DNA of 64,000 bases from the NCBI GenBank assembly GCA_964036275.1, contig OZ038435.1, positions 17,917,632-17,981,631 of the forward strand. The letters are read 5' to 3'. This stretch comes from Litoditis marina. Taxonomy: Eukaryota; Nematoda; Chromadorea; Rhabditida; Rhabditidae. Position 1 is the first letter of the stretch, and every line of letters begins with the position of its first letter. The translations under genes and the position numbers were made by a program. Shown piece by piece: positions 47,243 to 58,755 of this stretch. Under the pieces are notes generated by a model. The model saw only the letters and a list, made by a program, of their open reading frames with translations. It was not told the DNA's origin and made no database searches.

Positions 47243-50200
47243 CTATTGTCCGATCGAAGTTTGCATCTGTACCAATTGCATTCCGGGGGGAAGCTGCATT
47301 TGACTGATGTCAATGTTACCCGAAGGATCGGCTGGAAACGATAAATTAATGAGAAAATGCTGAAATGAATCAAACATGTTGATATTTATGGATACGCTAT
47401 ACGCATCGAAAATGGGCGAATTCTGTTTATCCGGACACATACTCCAGCAAACTTGTCCGAATAGTCACAAAACTTTGAAAAACCAACTACTTTCAGGTAA
47501 TATCGTACAAATTAGCTGAATTTCTATGCAAAATCATGTTTTTTTTTTCACGTATTAGGATGAAAAAAACGGGTTACTTTTCGTAGATTAGTCACACCTT
47601 ACTGGTGTATGTCCGGACAGCTTGATTACAGTATGCCATCGCTAGATCTTTTGACCTACCGATAGGAATCGGCTGTCCAATGGCGGTTGCATGAAGCACC
47701 TGTCCATTGTCCAACTGGAACACGTTTCCGCCCGTCCCGTCACAATCTGCCAATACGTATTGCATGGCGTGCGGGGCGGCATGCGATACCTCGGAGGAGC
47801 AAGGGGGCGGAGCTTCGTGGGTCGGGGAACTACCCTGAGACAGAGAGGGGTAAGTTTTTATTGAATATTAAACTTGTGAAAGTTTATACGTGAGGTGACA
47901 TTGTTGCTCACAGAAAATGATTGAAAATGGGGGCGTTTCATTCGAGCAACCAAACTACAAAACAGGGTGGAAGATTAACTATTCATCAGTAAAGTGCAAC
48001 ATTGGTGAAAATAGGGTAGTTATAAATCCCGATTCGAAAAAACGGGTGGTTTAATGGAGAGTCCAACGAAGTCGTCCTACGTTCATAGGTGGGACGATTT
48101 TGTTGTCAACAGATATTTTTTGGAAATCAGGTGTTTTACCTGGGTGACGATAAGACAAAACTGGGTGAAAAGTGAGGTTTTCACTAGTGAAGGTGACATT
48201 TTTTGAAACTGGGTCAGTTCAAACTCTCACTTTTGAAGAAAAATAGGTGACTCAATTTTCAATCCAAAGTCCTACGTTTGTGAAAGTTGATGGAATTTTA
48301 TTGGAAATATATTTCATCGTTTTCAGCAAAAATGAAGACAGAAGGCGGCGCATCGTGAGTGGGGCCACTAACATGGAACAAACAACTAAATATCCATGCT
48401 ACCTCGAAACTACCCTAAAATCATGGGTGAACAGTTCAATTGTTCAAAATCGGTGGGAATAGTATGAACATGGGTAGTGTCGAAAACAAAACCGGGCTTA
48501 ACGAGCTTAGGTTTAGAAAACACTCAAAGCTGGCAACCCTATGAAAATAACTAAATTTCCGCCAAAGCCAAAACCAACCTGGAACTTTTTGATCTCTTCT
48601 CTGGGAACGATATCGATTAGAAAATCGAAGTGCTCGAAACGGCTCACGGCGGCCGCCACATCACACTGAAAATAGGAGATGAAGGTACGGACTATAGGGG
48701 GTGTCAAATGTATACCTGGCGGTACACAGAGTAACTTTTGAACAGCAAATGTTCTGCTTCTGGCGGGAATCGAACCATCGAACCCGCGCCTGAACCGGAA
48801 CTTCCGGAACTCCAAACTGTCAGTATTACAACATCACACAAAGGTCAACTACTGATCAGGTAAGAGACCCGTTTGTTTGGTTTACACGCAACAAAACCAA
48901 ATCTCTTCTAGTATTTTGGTGATTTGTGATGGGAAGCCACTTTCTGGAAGATCAAGAATGAATATGAACCTACACCAGTAAGATCGTCCAACTTCTCGAC
49001 GAAAATAAGTTAGTTTTCACATTGAAACACTTGGAAATTAATGGTTGCATCGAGAATAGACCAATTTTCTTGTTTTCAACAAGAAAGTAGCCGGTTTTAG
49101 AATTGTTCACAGCTCATTCGGACATCTTTACTGGGAATAATGCATACAAACATTTCATTCCCACCTTCTGTAGCGTTTTCCTTCTTCCCTCCTCTACCAG
49201 CTGCCACGCTTTCACTGTTATTTCCTGGACAAACATCTCAGCCGCCGCCGACAACAACAATGGGGCATCTTGACTGATCATCTGAAGACAACAAATAAAT
49301 CAATAATCAATCATTACCCAATTACATACACACTTTCATATACGTGAGGCGACTTTGTTGTGCACAAAACAGATTGGAAATTGCGTGTTTTTCTAGGTAA
49401 TTAAACTACGACACATGACACTAGGTGGGTGGTGAGCTTTTCACCAGTGAATGGGACTGTTGTTGAGATTAGTTCGAAATCTTTTTAAACGATGAAAACG
49501 GGCGATTCTATGGGCCATAAAACAAAGAGCCGCATGTTTGAAAGACTAATTAAATAATGAAAGACAATCAATAATCAATCAATACAATACAATACTCAGT
49601 CCCAGTTACATACATACTTCATAATTCAATGACCAGTGCTGAACGCTAAATTACCGCAAATCGAACAGAACCTTTGTTTGTTGCAATTTTGAGGGCAAAA
49701 TAAGCCATTTTTGACAAACCAACCCTGCCCTGCCTCAGACATGAATCAAATCTCACCTGCAATTTGACATCATCGTCTATTTTCATGATTTTCTTCACTC
49801 TTGCCATCGGCAGCTCCATGTGTCGCGAATAACGTCGCACGTCATTCTGAAATCAGGAACATATAGAATCAAATAAAGTGATAAACACAGCTACAAGATA
49901 CATAACATTCATACTCCAGTAAAAGTGTCCAACTCGACAGAAAAACAAAACAAAAATTACCCTAAATTGCCACAGAAGACAGAAAACGAGAAAATTCGTT
50001 CATTTTAGATGCAAAATGATTAATTTTCACTTGTTGAAATCTTAACAATGTCCTTTTGGGGATTAGTTGGACGTTTACTGGTGTATCTCTATAGATAGTA
50101 ATAAGCCTACCCACATCGCTCATATTCTCGAATTTTCGTTTCTGGCCAGGCCAGAAATCGCGCAACATCTTGTGCATGTCATAGGGAGGAGCGGGTCTCG

Positions 50201-50822
50201 ACGACATCGGGAGGCAGGGAGGAGCAAATGCATCGGAAGGGTGCAGAGAAGGCGCGGCACCCTTCAAAGGAATGGATCATAATAACACGGCGTTCTCGCC
50301 TACAGTAATTTTTGCGATTAAAATTGTATTGAGCTCCGTCCATAAAGTTTTCGTGGCGGGCGCGGGACATTATCCCACTGCAATTCGAAACGGTCGTAGC
50401 CACTAATTCGCTGCGTATCGCGCATATTTTCACGCGAATGATTTGCGGAGCGTCTAAAATTGAGGACGCGCGTTCCTTATTCAATAAAGCTGTTGTTGAG
50501 AACGCCGTGATAACTAAACTAAAGAGATTAATAGGATCTAGGATGTTGTTCTCTTCGTTTTCTCGAATAAAAGTGTAAACGGAATTTTGGTAACACAGAC
50601 ATCTCTAATTTTGTTATTTCTTTAGGCTTCGCATATAACGTGCGCATTTTTCGGATGTATCTGGCCAATCAGTTTGAGAATTTCGTATTCCACCGGGCAT
50701 TTCGTTAACCCCATCAATTGAAAAACATCATATCTAAGACTAACCGTCATGCGTTGGTGTTGTCCCATAGAACACAAATCTCCCTGACTGTTGTCTGAGT
50801 CATTTCCATCGTCTTCCAACAT
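47243..50822 (-). CDS. nfyc-1: NF-Y subunit C (histone-fold CCAAT-binding factor), ~260 aa
   Basis: Minus-strand exons are 50745-50822, 50115-50261, 49757-49846, 49165-49281, 48579-48665, 47660-47834 and 47243-47331 (783 nt, phases consistent). The core from LRDFWPGQ through RHMELPMARVKKIMKIDDDV, ISQDAPLLLSAAAEMF, RRKTLQK, VSRFEHFDFL and VPREEIKKF is the NF-YC histone-fold. It pairs with NF-YB and binds CCAAT promoters with NF-YA. The rest is a Gln/Met-rich tail ending LVQMQTSIGQ. The first exon starts ten bases behind a gcttcag acceptor (trans-splice type). The acceptor of exon 2 (tttgaag at 50262) is weak. If it is wrong, the protein starts at ATG 50207 (MSSRPAPPYDM), giving 216 aa with the histone fold intact. 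Confidence 0.88.
48757..48812 (-). mobile_element. tRNA-like B-box fragment in NF-YC intron
   Basis: On the minus strand ggttcgattcccgcc is preceded by a Gly/Pro-tRNA-like gttccggttcagg. Only the T-arm half is recognisable. It lies in the NF-YC intron between the exons at 48579-48665 and 49165-49281. Confidence 0.45.
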
Positions 50823-51050
50823 CACAACCGTCTGAAGCAAACAAAAAATTAAATAACAGGAATCACCTGTAATTTACAGCGACTTGGCCTAGAAATGAAG
50901 GTTCTATGGCGGGAACACAATGAATGTGAACGACGAGAAGTTGTTACTCTATCTTTAAAGAGAATATACTCAACAAATTTAACTTGATTTGGAGAAAACA
51001 AAGAAAAAGATAGATATGAAAACTTCCGCCCGCAGATTACATCCGTTTAC

Positions 51051-51476
51051 GGACAACTCGTCCCCGCGTTGCGTGCGACAACTCGTCCCCGCAGATGCGA
51101 CAACTCGTCCCCACCTCAAATATATATTGCTCAAATTGGGTTAAAACTTAAGAATTGAAGTAGTAACTAGGTTATAGTTTATACTAAAGACTGTATACAA
51201 CCTTAGAGATAGGAAACAATTAAAATTACGAACGATAGATCACATTTTGCTATAATTATCACAATTTTCGTGAACTTCTTGCTTTCTCTCCAATAGGTGG
51301 CAACTAAATTAATTTTTCGAATGTATTTATGGTCAATTTGTATTCAGTAATAGGCAGGAAACTTTCGCTTTGAAACATAGTTTTTAGCTACTTTTGTGAT
51401 AAAACATCGGGGACGAGTTGTCGCATGAAGGGGGACGAGGTGTCGCACACGCGACGCGCGGGGACGAGTTGTCGCG
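51051..51476. mobile_element. Inverted-repeat element with repeated GACGAGTTGTCGC motifs
   Basis: The left end (51051-51115) carries three acaactcgtcccc motifs. The right end (51408-51476) carries three inverted versions (ggggacgagttgtcgc) around gcacacgcgacgcgc. The core is AT-rich and non-coding. The same terminal motifs bracket about 26843-27183 inside the 4.33-kb element. Confidence 0.8.
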
Positions 51477-51882
51477 GAATCATTACATCTGGCCGTTCAA
51501 ATACGCCGAACGCATTGCGGTCGGCGGCGCGTTTTTTTTTCAGACTGGAGCGCGCCTTTGCGCTTCCGTACTGTAACTGTACGGTAAGTGTCTTATATTT
51601 TCATATCATACTATAATATGACTTGAAAAACAATGGAAAATCAGAATAAGCTCTGGTAAAACGGTTACTGAGAAAATACATGAGCCGCGTACACTTTAGA
51701 ACATGTGAGTAGAACGAATCGGGGTTTTAGAAAGTTTTTTTATCAACCAATAAATTGAATGAGTACTAGAAAACAGTTATTATTCTTGGTTCACTGTGTG
51801 ATGTACATAGTTGAGCACGGAAGTTTCAGTATTGGTGGAACAATTACAGTCACCTCCAAGTTTCTCTCATTTCAGGCCAATT

Positions 51883-52095
51883 ACACATGCGACGGGGTTG
51901 CATGCAACCAAAACCCGGTCGCAGGTGTACAAAACCATTGGTTGCTTTCAAATGCAACGTGGTTGGATCTCAAATGCAACCTGGCTGCATCTCAAATGCA
52001 ACCCGAATCACCTAACATAACCAAAAAGATCAATTTGGTCGCATTTGAGAGCAACACACATGCAACCTGGTTGCATTTTGGTTACATGTGTAAAA
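51883..52095. mobile_element. TGCAACC-type MITE (upstream of SXP gene)
   Basis: Inverted ends acacatgcgac.../...acatgtgt enclose repeated caaatgcaacc motifs and aacataaccaaaaag. Close relative at 54026-54240; partial one at about 12815-12915. Confidence 0.8.
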
Positions 52096-52611
52096 CGCCT
52101 CATTTTCAGCGCCCTGTATTTCAGAACTTTTATGTGGAACGGTTTGCAGTTTGGCTAGGCAATTCCAATGAGCTCACTGAATTTCAAATGTCGATGAATG
52201 GCGATTTTGATTCAAATCAGTTATTCTAGACCTACCAACGACTATTGAAAAGACGCGGAGTCAGTGCTCTGTATCATTCTTCCATGTTTTGGGTTAGATA
52301 GTCCACACTCCATCTCAGACTGACTTCTCTCAACTGTTTACCTCTACAGTAACAGCTATTTCATTTTGGTGGTTCGCAATCTCTAAATTTCGATATAATT
52401 TAGAAGCAAGAAACTTCTCTCAAGTACAGGATTCAGTAATTTCTGTGTGTAGAGAGCAATAGTCTAACAAGCGCGGACAAGTGATGGAGCGTGAGCGCGT
52501 GTTTTACACACTTTCCTTCATCTATGGCTCCTCCGAATCTGAATGAATTTCCTAAACTTCCACTCAGAACTGATTGTAGTGACGTGTTTCAGTCTTGAAC
52601 AGTTTTCAGAG

Positions 52612-54463
52612 ATGAAGTTTTTCCCACTTGTTGCGTTTCTGATTGTTGCTGTCACCTGTCATGAAGAAGGCGCGAAGCCGGGTGGTCAGAAAGGGGGACC
52701 ATCCAGGGAGGAAAAAATCGCCAGAATATTCTACGAGAGTCTCTCAGAGGAGAAGGCCAAGAAGGAGTTCGCGGCCATACTTGGAAACGTCAACTACACT
52801 GATCGCGATCTCAAAGATTTGCTGAAAAAGTTTGCCGCCAAGTATCACATCGAAGTGAGTGGTTTACCGAACAACGAAAAACGTTAACGAAAAGTTTAAT
52901 GAGTTAAAGCTTCACTAACATACGTTCTTGTTGAGATTTACACAAGATCTCCTAGTTTTTTTTTCGTTCGTACAGATATGAGTTTCGTTTCTGTGGATGT
53001 TACGATAAGTTCGGTATACTCTGAAGTTGAAAACTACCAAGGTCCGCTGGAAACCCAAACTGTAAATCAAGGTTCAGACAGTTTACAAAAACTTGGTGCA
53101 CAATTTTGCCCAAACAAAACAATTTTACAAATTGATTTTGAATTTGATGGGGCGAAACAACTCGGTTTTGAACTGCATTGTAATACGGGAAGTATAGCAA
53201 GTTTTCTAGAACATTTTTCTAACTCAATAAAAGCGATCAGTATGCCAACTGTTAGTAAAGTAGTTGTCCCCCAGGAAGAAAAGGATAAAATTATAGTATC
53301 TCGCTAACGTGAATGAGTAAACAGTGAGGGAACCAACATGTGTGTCACTTGATGTTTTTCCACCACTCCATCAGTGATCAATGTGAACTGATTTGATAGT
53401 GCAACGGAAGTATTCTGCAAGAATGAAGTGTCATGAGTGAGTGCACGCCCATGCCACCGGTACGGTGTGGAGCATTCCATTGAAACCACCTTGTTCAGGA
53501 TCAAATGGACAAATTCATCGCCGATGTACTGATAGACCAAAAGAAACTGAAAGCCCTGAAAGAGAGATTTGATGTGGTAATCTCGTCCCTGTCCGAAAAG
53601 CACAAGCAACTGTTCAAGATTCTCCGCAATGAGGATCTTACGAGGAAGCAGAGAGATGACGGTCTCTACGAGCTTCGAACTCAGTTCCCTGCGGTAAGAT
53701 ATACGATTTAGGCTAGGGTTATACTTTTTACGCGCTTGTGCTACGTCGGCGTAACTATGAGTAAAATGTGAAACGGCCGCGACAATGTCGTTGCCGTCTC
53801 AGTTTTAACTGTTGTTCATCAGCCTGCGTCTCCTCAAAACATGCTATTTTCGTGAGTAAAATATGTCACGGCAGCGACATTGTCGTTGCCATGTCAATTT
53901 CGACTCAGTCGGCGGGTGCCGTGTCAGTGATATCCCCGAGAAGCCCAGTTTTGAATGAGTAATCGATAACTAAATAACAACCTTCGTACTGCGTCTCTTG
54001 CTCCGCTGCGCACTCTTCCGCCAGACAGGTTGCACGTATACAAAACTGTTGGTTGCTTCCAGGTGCAACTTGGTTGTATCTCCAATGCAACCGGCTTGCA
54101 TCTCAAATGCAATCAAAATCACTTAACATGACCAAAAAGAAAAATTTGGTTGCATTTGAAAAAACGGCCCGGTTGCATTTGAAAGCAACCACTAGTTTTG
54201 TACACATGCACCCGGGTTGCGTTCTGGTTGCATGTGTAAACCGCCCAACTAATGGAATAGACGAGAATCAAGAGCTTCCCTCAGCAATTTCTGACACTTG
54301 TCCGCATTTAAAACATTGACGTGAAACTAATAAGAAAAGGTGAACAATAAGAAAACAATGTATCACTTTCTTTCAGGTGGTAGATCTTCTGGACAAATGG
54401 TACGAACTGTACTATGGTAAGCCATATACGGGCCCGGTGCAATATCAGATCATTGGACTATGA
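52612..54463 (+). CDS. SXP/RAL-2-family secreted protein, 174 aa
   Basis: Plus-strand exons are 52612-52854, 53499-53693 and 54377-54463 (525 nt, all phase 0). An N-terminal signal peptide (MKFFPLVAFLIVAVTC) is followed by a charged all-helical domain: SREEKIARIFYE, LKDLLKKFAAKY, MDKFIADVLIDQKKL, SSLSEKHKQLFKIL and LRTQFPAVVDLL. This fits the SXP/RAL-2 (DUF148) pattern of about 100-110 residues with an LS...I...N...T motif series. The family is nematode-specific, secreted, and of unclear function (one parasite member binds cations). The ATG is two bases behind a ttttcag acceptor, so trans-splicing is likely. Intron 1 contains an independent ORF, and intron 2 a MITE. Confidence 0.8.
52978..53307 (+). 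CDS. Single-exon ORF nested in intron 1 of the SXP/RAL-2 gene, 109 aa, unknown
   Basis: An uninterrupted ATG-to-TAA ORF with varied, protein-like composition (e.g. FCPNKTILQIDFEFDGAKQL, PTVSKVVVPQEEKDK). It has no signal peptide or low-complexity bias. A pyrimidine-rich splice acceptor (ttcgtacag) ends two bases before the ATG, as in trans-spliced nematode genes. Splicing SXP exon 1 to this acceptor would give an immediate stop (ATA TGA), so it is not an alternative SXP exon in frame. It is followed at 53310-53425 by sequence related to the arm of the fold-back element at 59930-60300, so it may belong to a mobile element. I do not recognise the protein. Confidence 0.5.
   Translation: MSFVSVDVTISSVYSEVENYQGPLETQTVNQGSDSLQKLGAQFCPNKTILQIDFEFDGAKQLGFELHCNTGSIASFLEHFSNSIKAISMPTVSKVVVPQEEKDKIIVSR
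54026..54240. mobile_element. TGCAACC-type MITE in SXP gene intron 2
   Basis: Same layout as 51883-52095, with tgcacgtatacaaaac and an inverted gttttgtacacatgca arm and several caaatgcaa motifs. Confidence 0.8.
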
Positions 54464-55907
54464 ATGAGATGCGTTATTGTCGCCGGAAAGAATGAACTTG
54501 CATATTTCAATATTTTCAATATCTATTCAATATATTCATATGCATTGAAATTCCAGAAAAGGTTTATCTGTTCTGTTCTCTTCCGAATAGTTTTTCCAGT
54601 AATTTTCCAATTCAATTGAATAAGTTGAAATACGGTTGTTTTCCAGCGATTCAGTTATTAACCGAACGTAGACAAGCGAACAAATAACTATGTTGCAACG
54701 AATGTGCCGTTTGAACAAAATGGTTAGGTTCCTGAACTGTTTTGACTGAACGGCTTTTCGCAAAACACAGAGCGTTTCTAAGAAGGTTTAGATTAAGAAT
54801 GACTTTCGTTGGCCACCAATGCATACTTTCACGACACCACTGAAACGTCAACACACAATGACATACAATTTGAAACTAAGAATGAAAAATACTTTATCAA
54901 TCAATAAACAAATATGAGCTTTAGTTCACTATGTAAAACGAATCAGTGAACACCCCGTTTTAGCAAGTGATTTCGACTTTCTGAGTCTTGGTTTACTATA
55001 ATTCTGACAAATTTGATTACCCACGCACACACCTACACTTTCCAAACACATGAATTGGCGAGAAAGGAGAATTGTTCAGACTACAAAGTACAAAAACATT
55101 TCAGACAAACATAGGTGTAAAATAAACAAAGTTCGGACTGTCAATGAACCTTCGTCAACAACAGTTGTAAACAACCTACGCAGGTTGTAGAAAACAAATA
55201 ACTCTACTGAATGAACCCGAGAAGAGCTATTCTCGCACAAAACGGGTGGGTGTTGACGGAAAATGAGTATAAAACATGGTGTTGCGCACGTTTATAGTCT
55301 AGTTTTCTTTCCTACTGAATAATCTACAGTACGATTACAAAATTTACAATCAATGTGGTTGAAGTTCGCGCACTCGATTCTGAAAAAACCCAGAGCTCCA
55401 CTATAGTGCTCCAATTTCCCAACTGGACTCGTTGGCAGCTTGCCAAAAACTTTGGAAGACTGTTATTTAGAGAGAACATATATTTTACAGAAAGTTTCCC
55501 TGAACACGAACTATAAATAATACGAAGAACCGTTCAACTGAATTTCTATGTTCAAAAACTGCTTTGAAATTTCATTGGCAAGCTGCCCAAGTCCAGTTGA
55601 GAAATGTGCTAACTATACAAAAGATGGAATTTTCTCTAGGTTGCTTTTTCAAGGCATTTTGCGCTCGTTCAGACGGTTTTTTGGTTTTTCCGTAACACTC
55701 GGTGAACTTTTTCCTATGTTCTCCTCATAGTTCGGAATTAGTTGTGCCTTTATACTAGAATCTAATTGAATAGTCACGTAAATTCTGCATTCTAATGAGA
55801 CAACGTGCACTTTGTCATTGAACGTTTCTGAGTTCTGCTGTGTTAACATGTTTCACGTGACTGTTCAATTGACTAACAGTATGTTCATATCGATAGAAAT
55901 AATTCAG
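54464..55907. other. Intergenic region with a small inverted-repeat element
   Basis: No exon chain seen. At 55414-55605 the arms caactggactcgttggcagc and its inverse ggcaagctgcccaagtccag flank about 130 bp of AT-rich DNA, resembling a MITE. Confidence 0.65.
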
Positions 55908-58113
55908 ATGACGACCCACGTGGCGAACGGTTCGCACCACACCATCTTTGTGATGTGTGACACTGACAGAAGCTACGTGAGTACGCAGACCAGCGAGGTC
56001 GGAACCAAGCTGAACTCCTCCAACGCGAGAAGTCTCGATGGAAATATCACCGCGTCTGCCTTTGGCTTCAAGGGAGGCGCAGGGTTCCAGCACGGAAAGG
56101 ACAATAGCAATGGGGAGGAAGCGAATCAGAGGCAAGACGGCGGGTCTGTTGTAGTTTGATCGATAGGAGTTCTAGTTTGGTTAGTATGCACATTACAAGT
56201 AGGGAAATGCGAGTGGAAACTTTTTGAAAGCAAATGTTACAGCGGAAAAACTTGATTCAGCGAATGAATGGTGGTTTTGAACTGATTTGATAGGAGAGTA
56301 GATTGATTATGATTGATTGATAAATTGACATGCAGGCATGTGATATACAAGAGAAGAAATAACTATATGACAGTGCGGTACAAAAACATTCGAATGCGAA
56401 AAAGGGTCGGAAATCGACAAACAACATTTGGTCAACACAAGTGAATGAGAAAGTAAACCATATGACAATTCAGATGAACGAATCACAAATGGGATACCTT
56501 GATTGGGCCGAACTTACAGAATGAACAAAAGACAGTAGAAGTCTTATTCAAATGCATTCACTTAAATAGTTGTATTATAGTTGTAGTTTGATCAGTTTAC
56601 ACGTAACGTAAGCACATCAAAAGTTTCGAACTATCGACACAAAGGGCACGACGCGCTTTTGATCTTTGATCCCTCGCTCGCAGGTCAAGTCCAAAACGGC
56701 GAGAGTAAACATAGGAATCGAATATTTTTCACGGACAATAACCGAATTTCTTTCTCTTACTCGTAAAGTGACCATTGGATTCCACTAGGGTTGTTAAAGC
56801 CAGAGTCGAGTTTCGAAAAAACTTGAAAAACTCGAAATTTCCAAAACTCGAATAACTCGAAACTCGAAAAACTCGGTTTTTCTCCAAACTCGAAATTTTT
56901 GAGACTCGAAAAGTTCGAGTTTTTCGAGTTCTGAGTTTGGCCTCGTTGTAAATCGGAAATGTGGGAAATGAGCGTTTTACAGCACTTTTTCTGCTATTTC
57001 GAACATGAAATGCTTCTTTTCCATGATTCTCGCGTAGTCATGAGAAAAAATCGGACTTTCTCGAACATTTCTCATTTTTTGTCTCGATAAAATCCTGGAA
57101 CTCAACGAACAAATTCGAAACTCAAAAATCGACGCCAAGAACTCTAACTCGACAAACTCGAAATATCCAAAACTCGAATAACTCGAAACTCGAAACACTC
57201 AATTCAACTCGATCAACAACCCTAGAATCCACACATCAACTATTTGCAAATTCCAATCTATAAACGGAATGATCAAACTACAAAGTAGTACATACACCGT
57301 TTTGACGAGCAAGTCGCTCAGGCTTCTGTCAAACCCTTTGACACAGATACCAGTCCCCGTGCGGAAACTTAGCCATTTCCAAGCTGACTAACAACGTTTA
57401 TTTATTAGATCACGTTTATTTATTAGAAAACAACGTTAGAAAGATGTTAAACATAGCCAAAAACGTTAAGTTCACTAAGCGCATATGTGTGTAACGTGGA
57501 CTATGGACATGTTTTGGTAAACCTGAAGTATAGATATGTTTTGATGAACGTTAAGTACGAACATCTTGGGGGAAAAAAAGGCACGCCAAAATTGGCATCG
57601 CAGGTGAATTTGAAATGATGGACATGTTTTCTTTAATATCGAAAAACAATTGATTCCAGGATCTAATGCCAGTCCAGTTCGTCTGGTTTGCTCGGCATAT
57701 CCGCAACCGTCGAACAAAAGTGTGGTGGTCGGCTACGATGAGCAGGTTAGAAATAGGGCAAATTATTAGTCCAACACATTTTGGTGACAAATTTGATTTC
57801 GCTTATATGTTTTCTGGTTATCTGAATTGCTGTTGTATCCTGTCCAATAGTATGCCTAATCGTCTAATAGTATAAACTATAGCCTTATTCATTCCTACTC
57901 GGAAGCCTACAGTATGCGATCGAAAATCCTGAGTGAAACCGGGCACTAAAATATCGTTTTTCGATACAGTTCTTAGAGGCAACATGTTGTAAGTTGTATG
58001 AGGTGAACTTTGAACAAATATACAATTTCAGGTTCACCCCGTGCAAATGGGTTCTATTTGGAAAGATGACACTGGGAAAGATCATTTTCGCCACCCAAAC
58101 TGAGGATGGTTTT
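55908..58113 (+). CDS. Unrecognised spliced gene (partial model)
   Basis: Exon 1 starts at ATG 55908 directly behind an aattcag acceptor. It reads MTTHVANGSHHTIFVMCDTD onward to about 56130, then a Gly-rich FGFKGGAGFQHGK part. Later exons are 57660-57750 (attccag acceptor), read as SNASPVRLVCSAYPQPSNKS, and from 58032 (atttcag), VHPVQMGSIWKDDTGKDHF to a stop near 58102. The last two join in phase 0. Exon 1 does not meet the second in phase, so at least one exon between 56160 and 57655 is missing from this model. A possible candidate starts behind the ctcgcag at 56687. The second and third exons are also open in another frame. The layout resembles small C. elegans proteins of unknown function with an N-terminal 'CDTDR' strand; this is a weak recollection. 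Confidence 0.45.
56800..57210. repeat. AACTCGAAA-type dispersed repeat
   Basis: Two clusters of aactcgaaa/tttcgagtt motifs (56805-56945 and 57105-57210) face each other around an AT-rich core. Related clusters lie at 34580-34690 and 34800-34930 in a GT31 intron. Confidence 0.7.
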
Positions 58114-58755
58114 GAGAACACTGACCATAAACAACCGTTTTAGCCCAAACTGTGTCTCCTCCAATTATATGATATTTCTTCGTTTCTTCATTGTAATATC
58201 TTTCTTTTTACTACTGTTTTTTTCTCGATTTTTTCGATATTCTTTTCGCGTTCTCTGTTTTTTGATACAAACGATTTCATCGATTATCATTGGCCGAAAT
58301 AAACTATTTGTGAAAAAGTATGTGAATTGAAACAAAAAAAGTAGTTCAGTAGTGCGAATTACCGAACACAACAATGAGAAATTTCAACATGAAAGGAGAA
58401 AAGAAAGCTGATCGCCACCTCACCAGCACCTCACCAACAAAATGTGATCTCCGTTGATTTGATCATGTGACGCTTTCCGTCTCTCTGTCCTCTCAAAATG
58501 GCACACTCTCTCGCTGCTGTGCCCCTCGCCAGCTTACTGGTCAGTAAAACTGAGCGTTAAAAGTTGGTGAGCCACTTCCCAAGTAGCTGACGAGTTCCCA
58601 AATTTACAATGATCGAGCAGAGTAACCTCATGAGGTAAGCTAGTGAGGTAGTTCCTGAGTTAACGCATGAGGTATCCTCACGAGGTATGGGGGGATGCTA
58701 TAGCGCCTGCTGTTATTAAAGAGACGAACCTGCATGTCTCATCTGACAATGCGAA
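58114..58755. other. Intergenic region, no gene seen
   Basis: AT-rich at first, with an aactgtgtctcctcc stretch related to the cctgcgtctcctc repeats, then a segment rich in ctcatgag / cctcac motifs (58600-58700). It precedes the gene starting at 58756. Confidence 0.6.

Larger units (their letters stand above)
50823..52611. other. Intergenic region with two inverted-repeat elements
   Basis: It separates the divergent NF-YC (-) and SXP/RAL-2 (+) genes. It contains the GACGAGTTGTCGC element (51051-51476) and a TGCAACC-type element (51883-52095). At 51545-51593 there is a tttttttttcag acceptor and an ACG/GTAAGT donor around an open stretch, a possible short exon that I could not join to any gene. 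Confidence 0.6.

Noticed and set aside
39499..50822. POLR1E and NF-YC as a two-gene operon
   Set aside because: The genes are about 1 kb apart, far more than the usual spacing in nematode operons, and no operon-type signal is evident.
51051..51476. Evenly spaced acaactcgtcccc motifs as operator or CRISPR-like repeats
   Set aside because: They are inverted between two ends of one element and irregularly spaced, so transposon end arrays are the better reading.
55815..56135. 106-codon minus-strand ORF
   Set aside because: It is the shadow of the plus-strand exon starting at 55908, which has a splice acceptor at its start.
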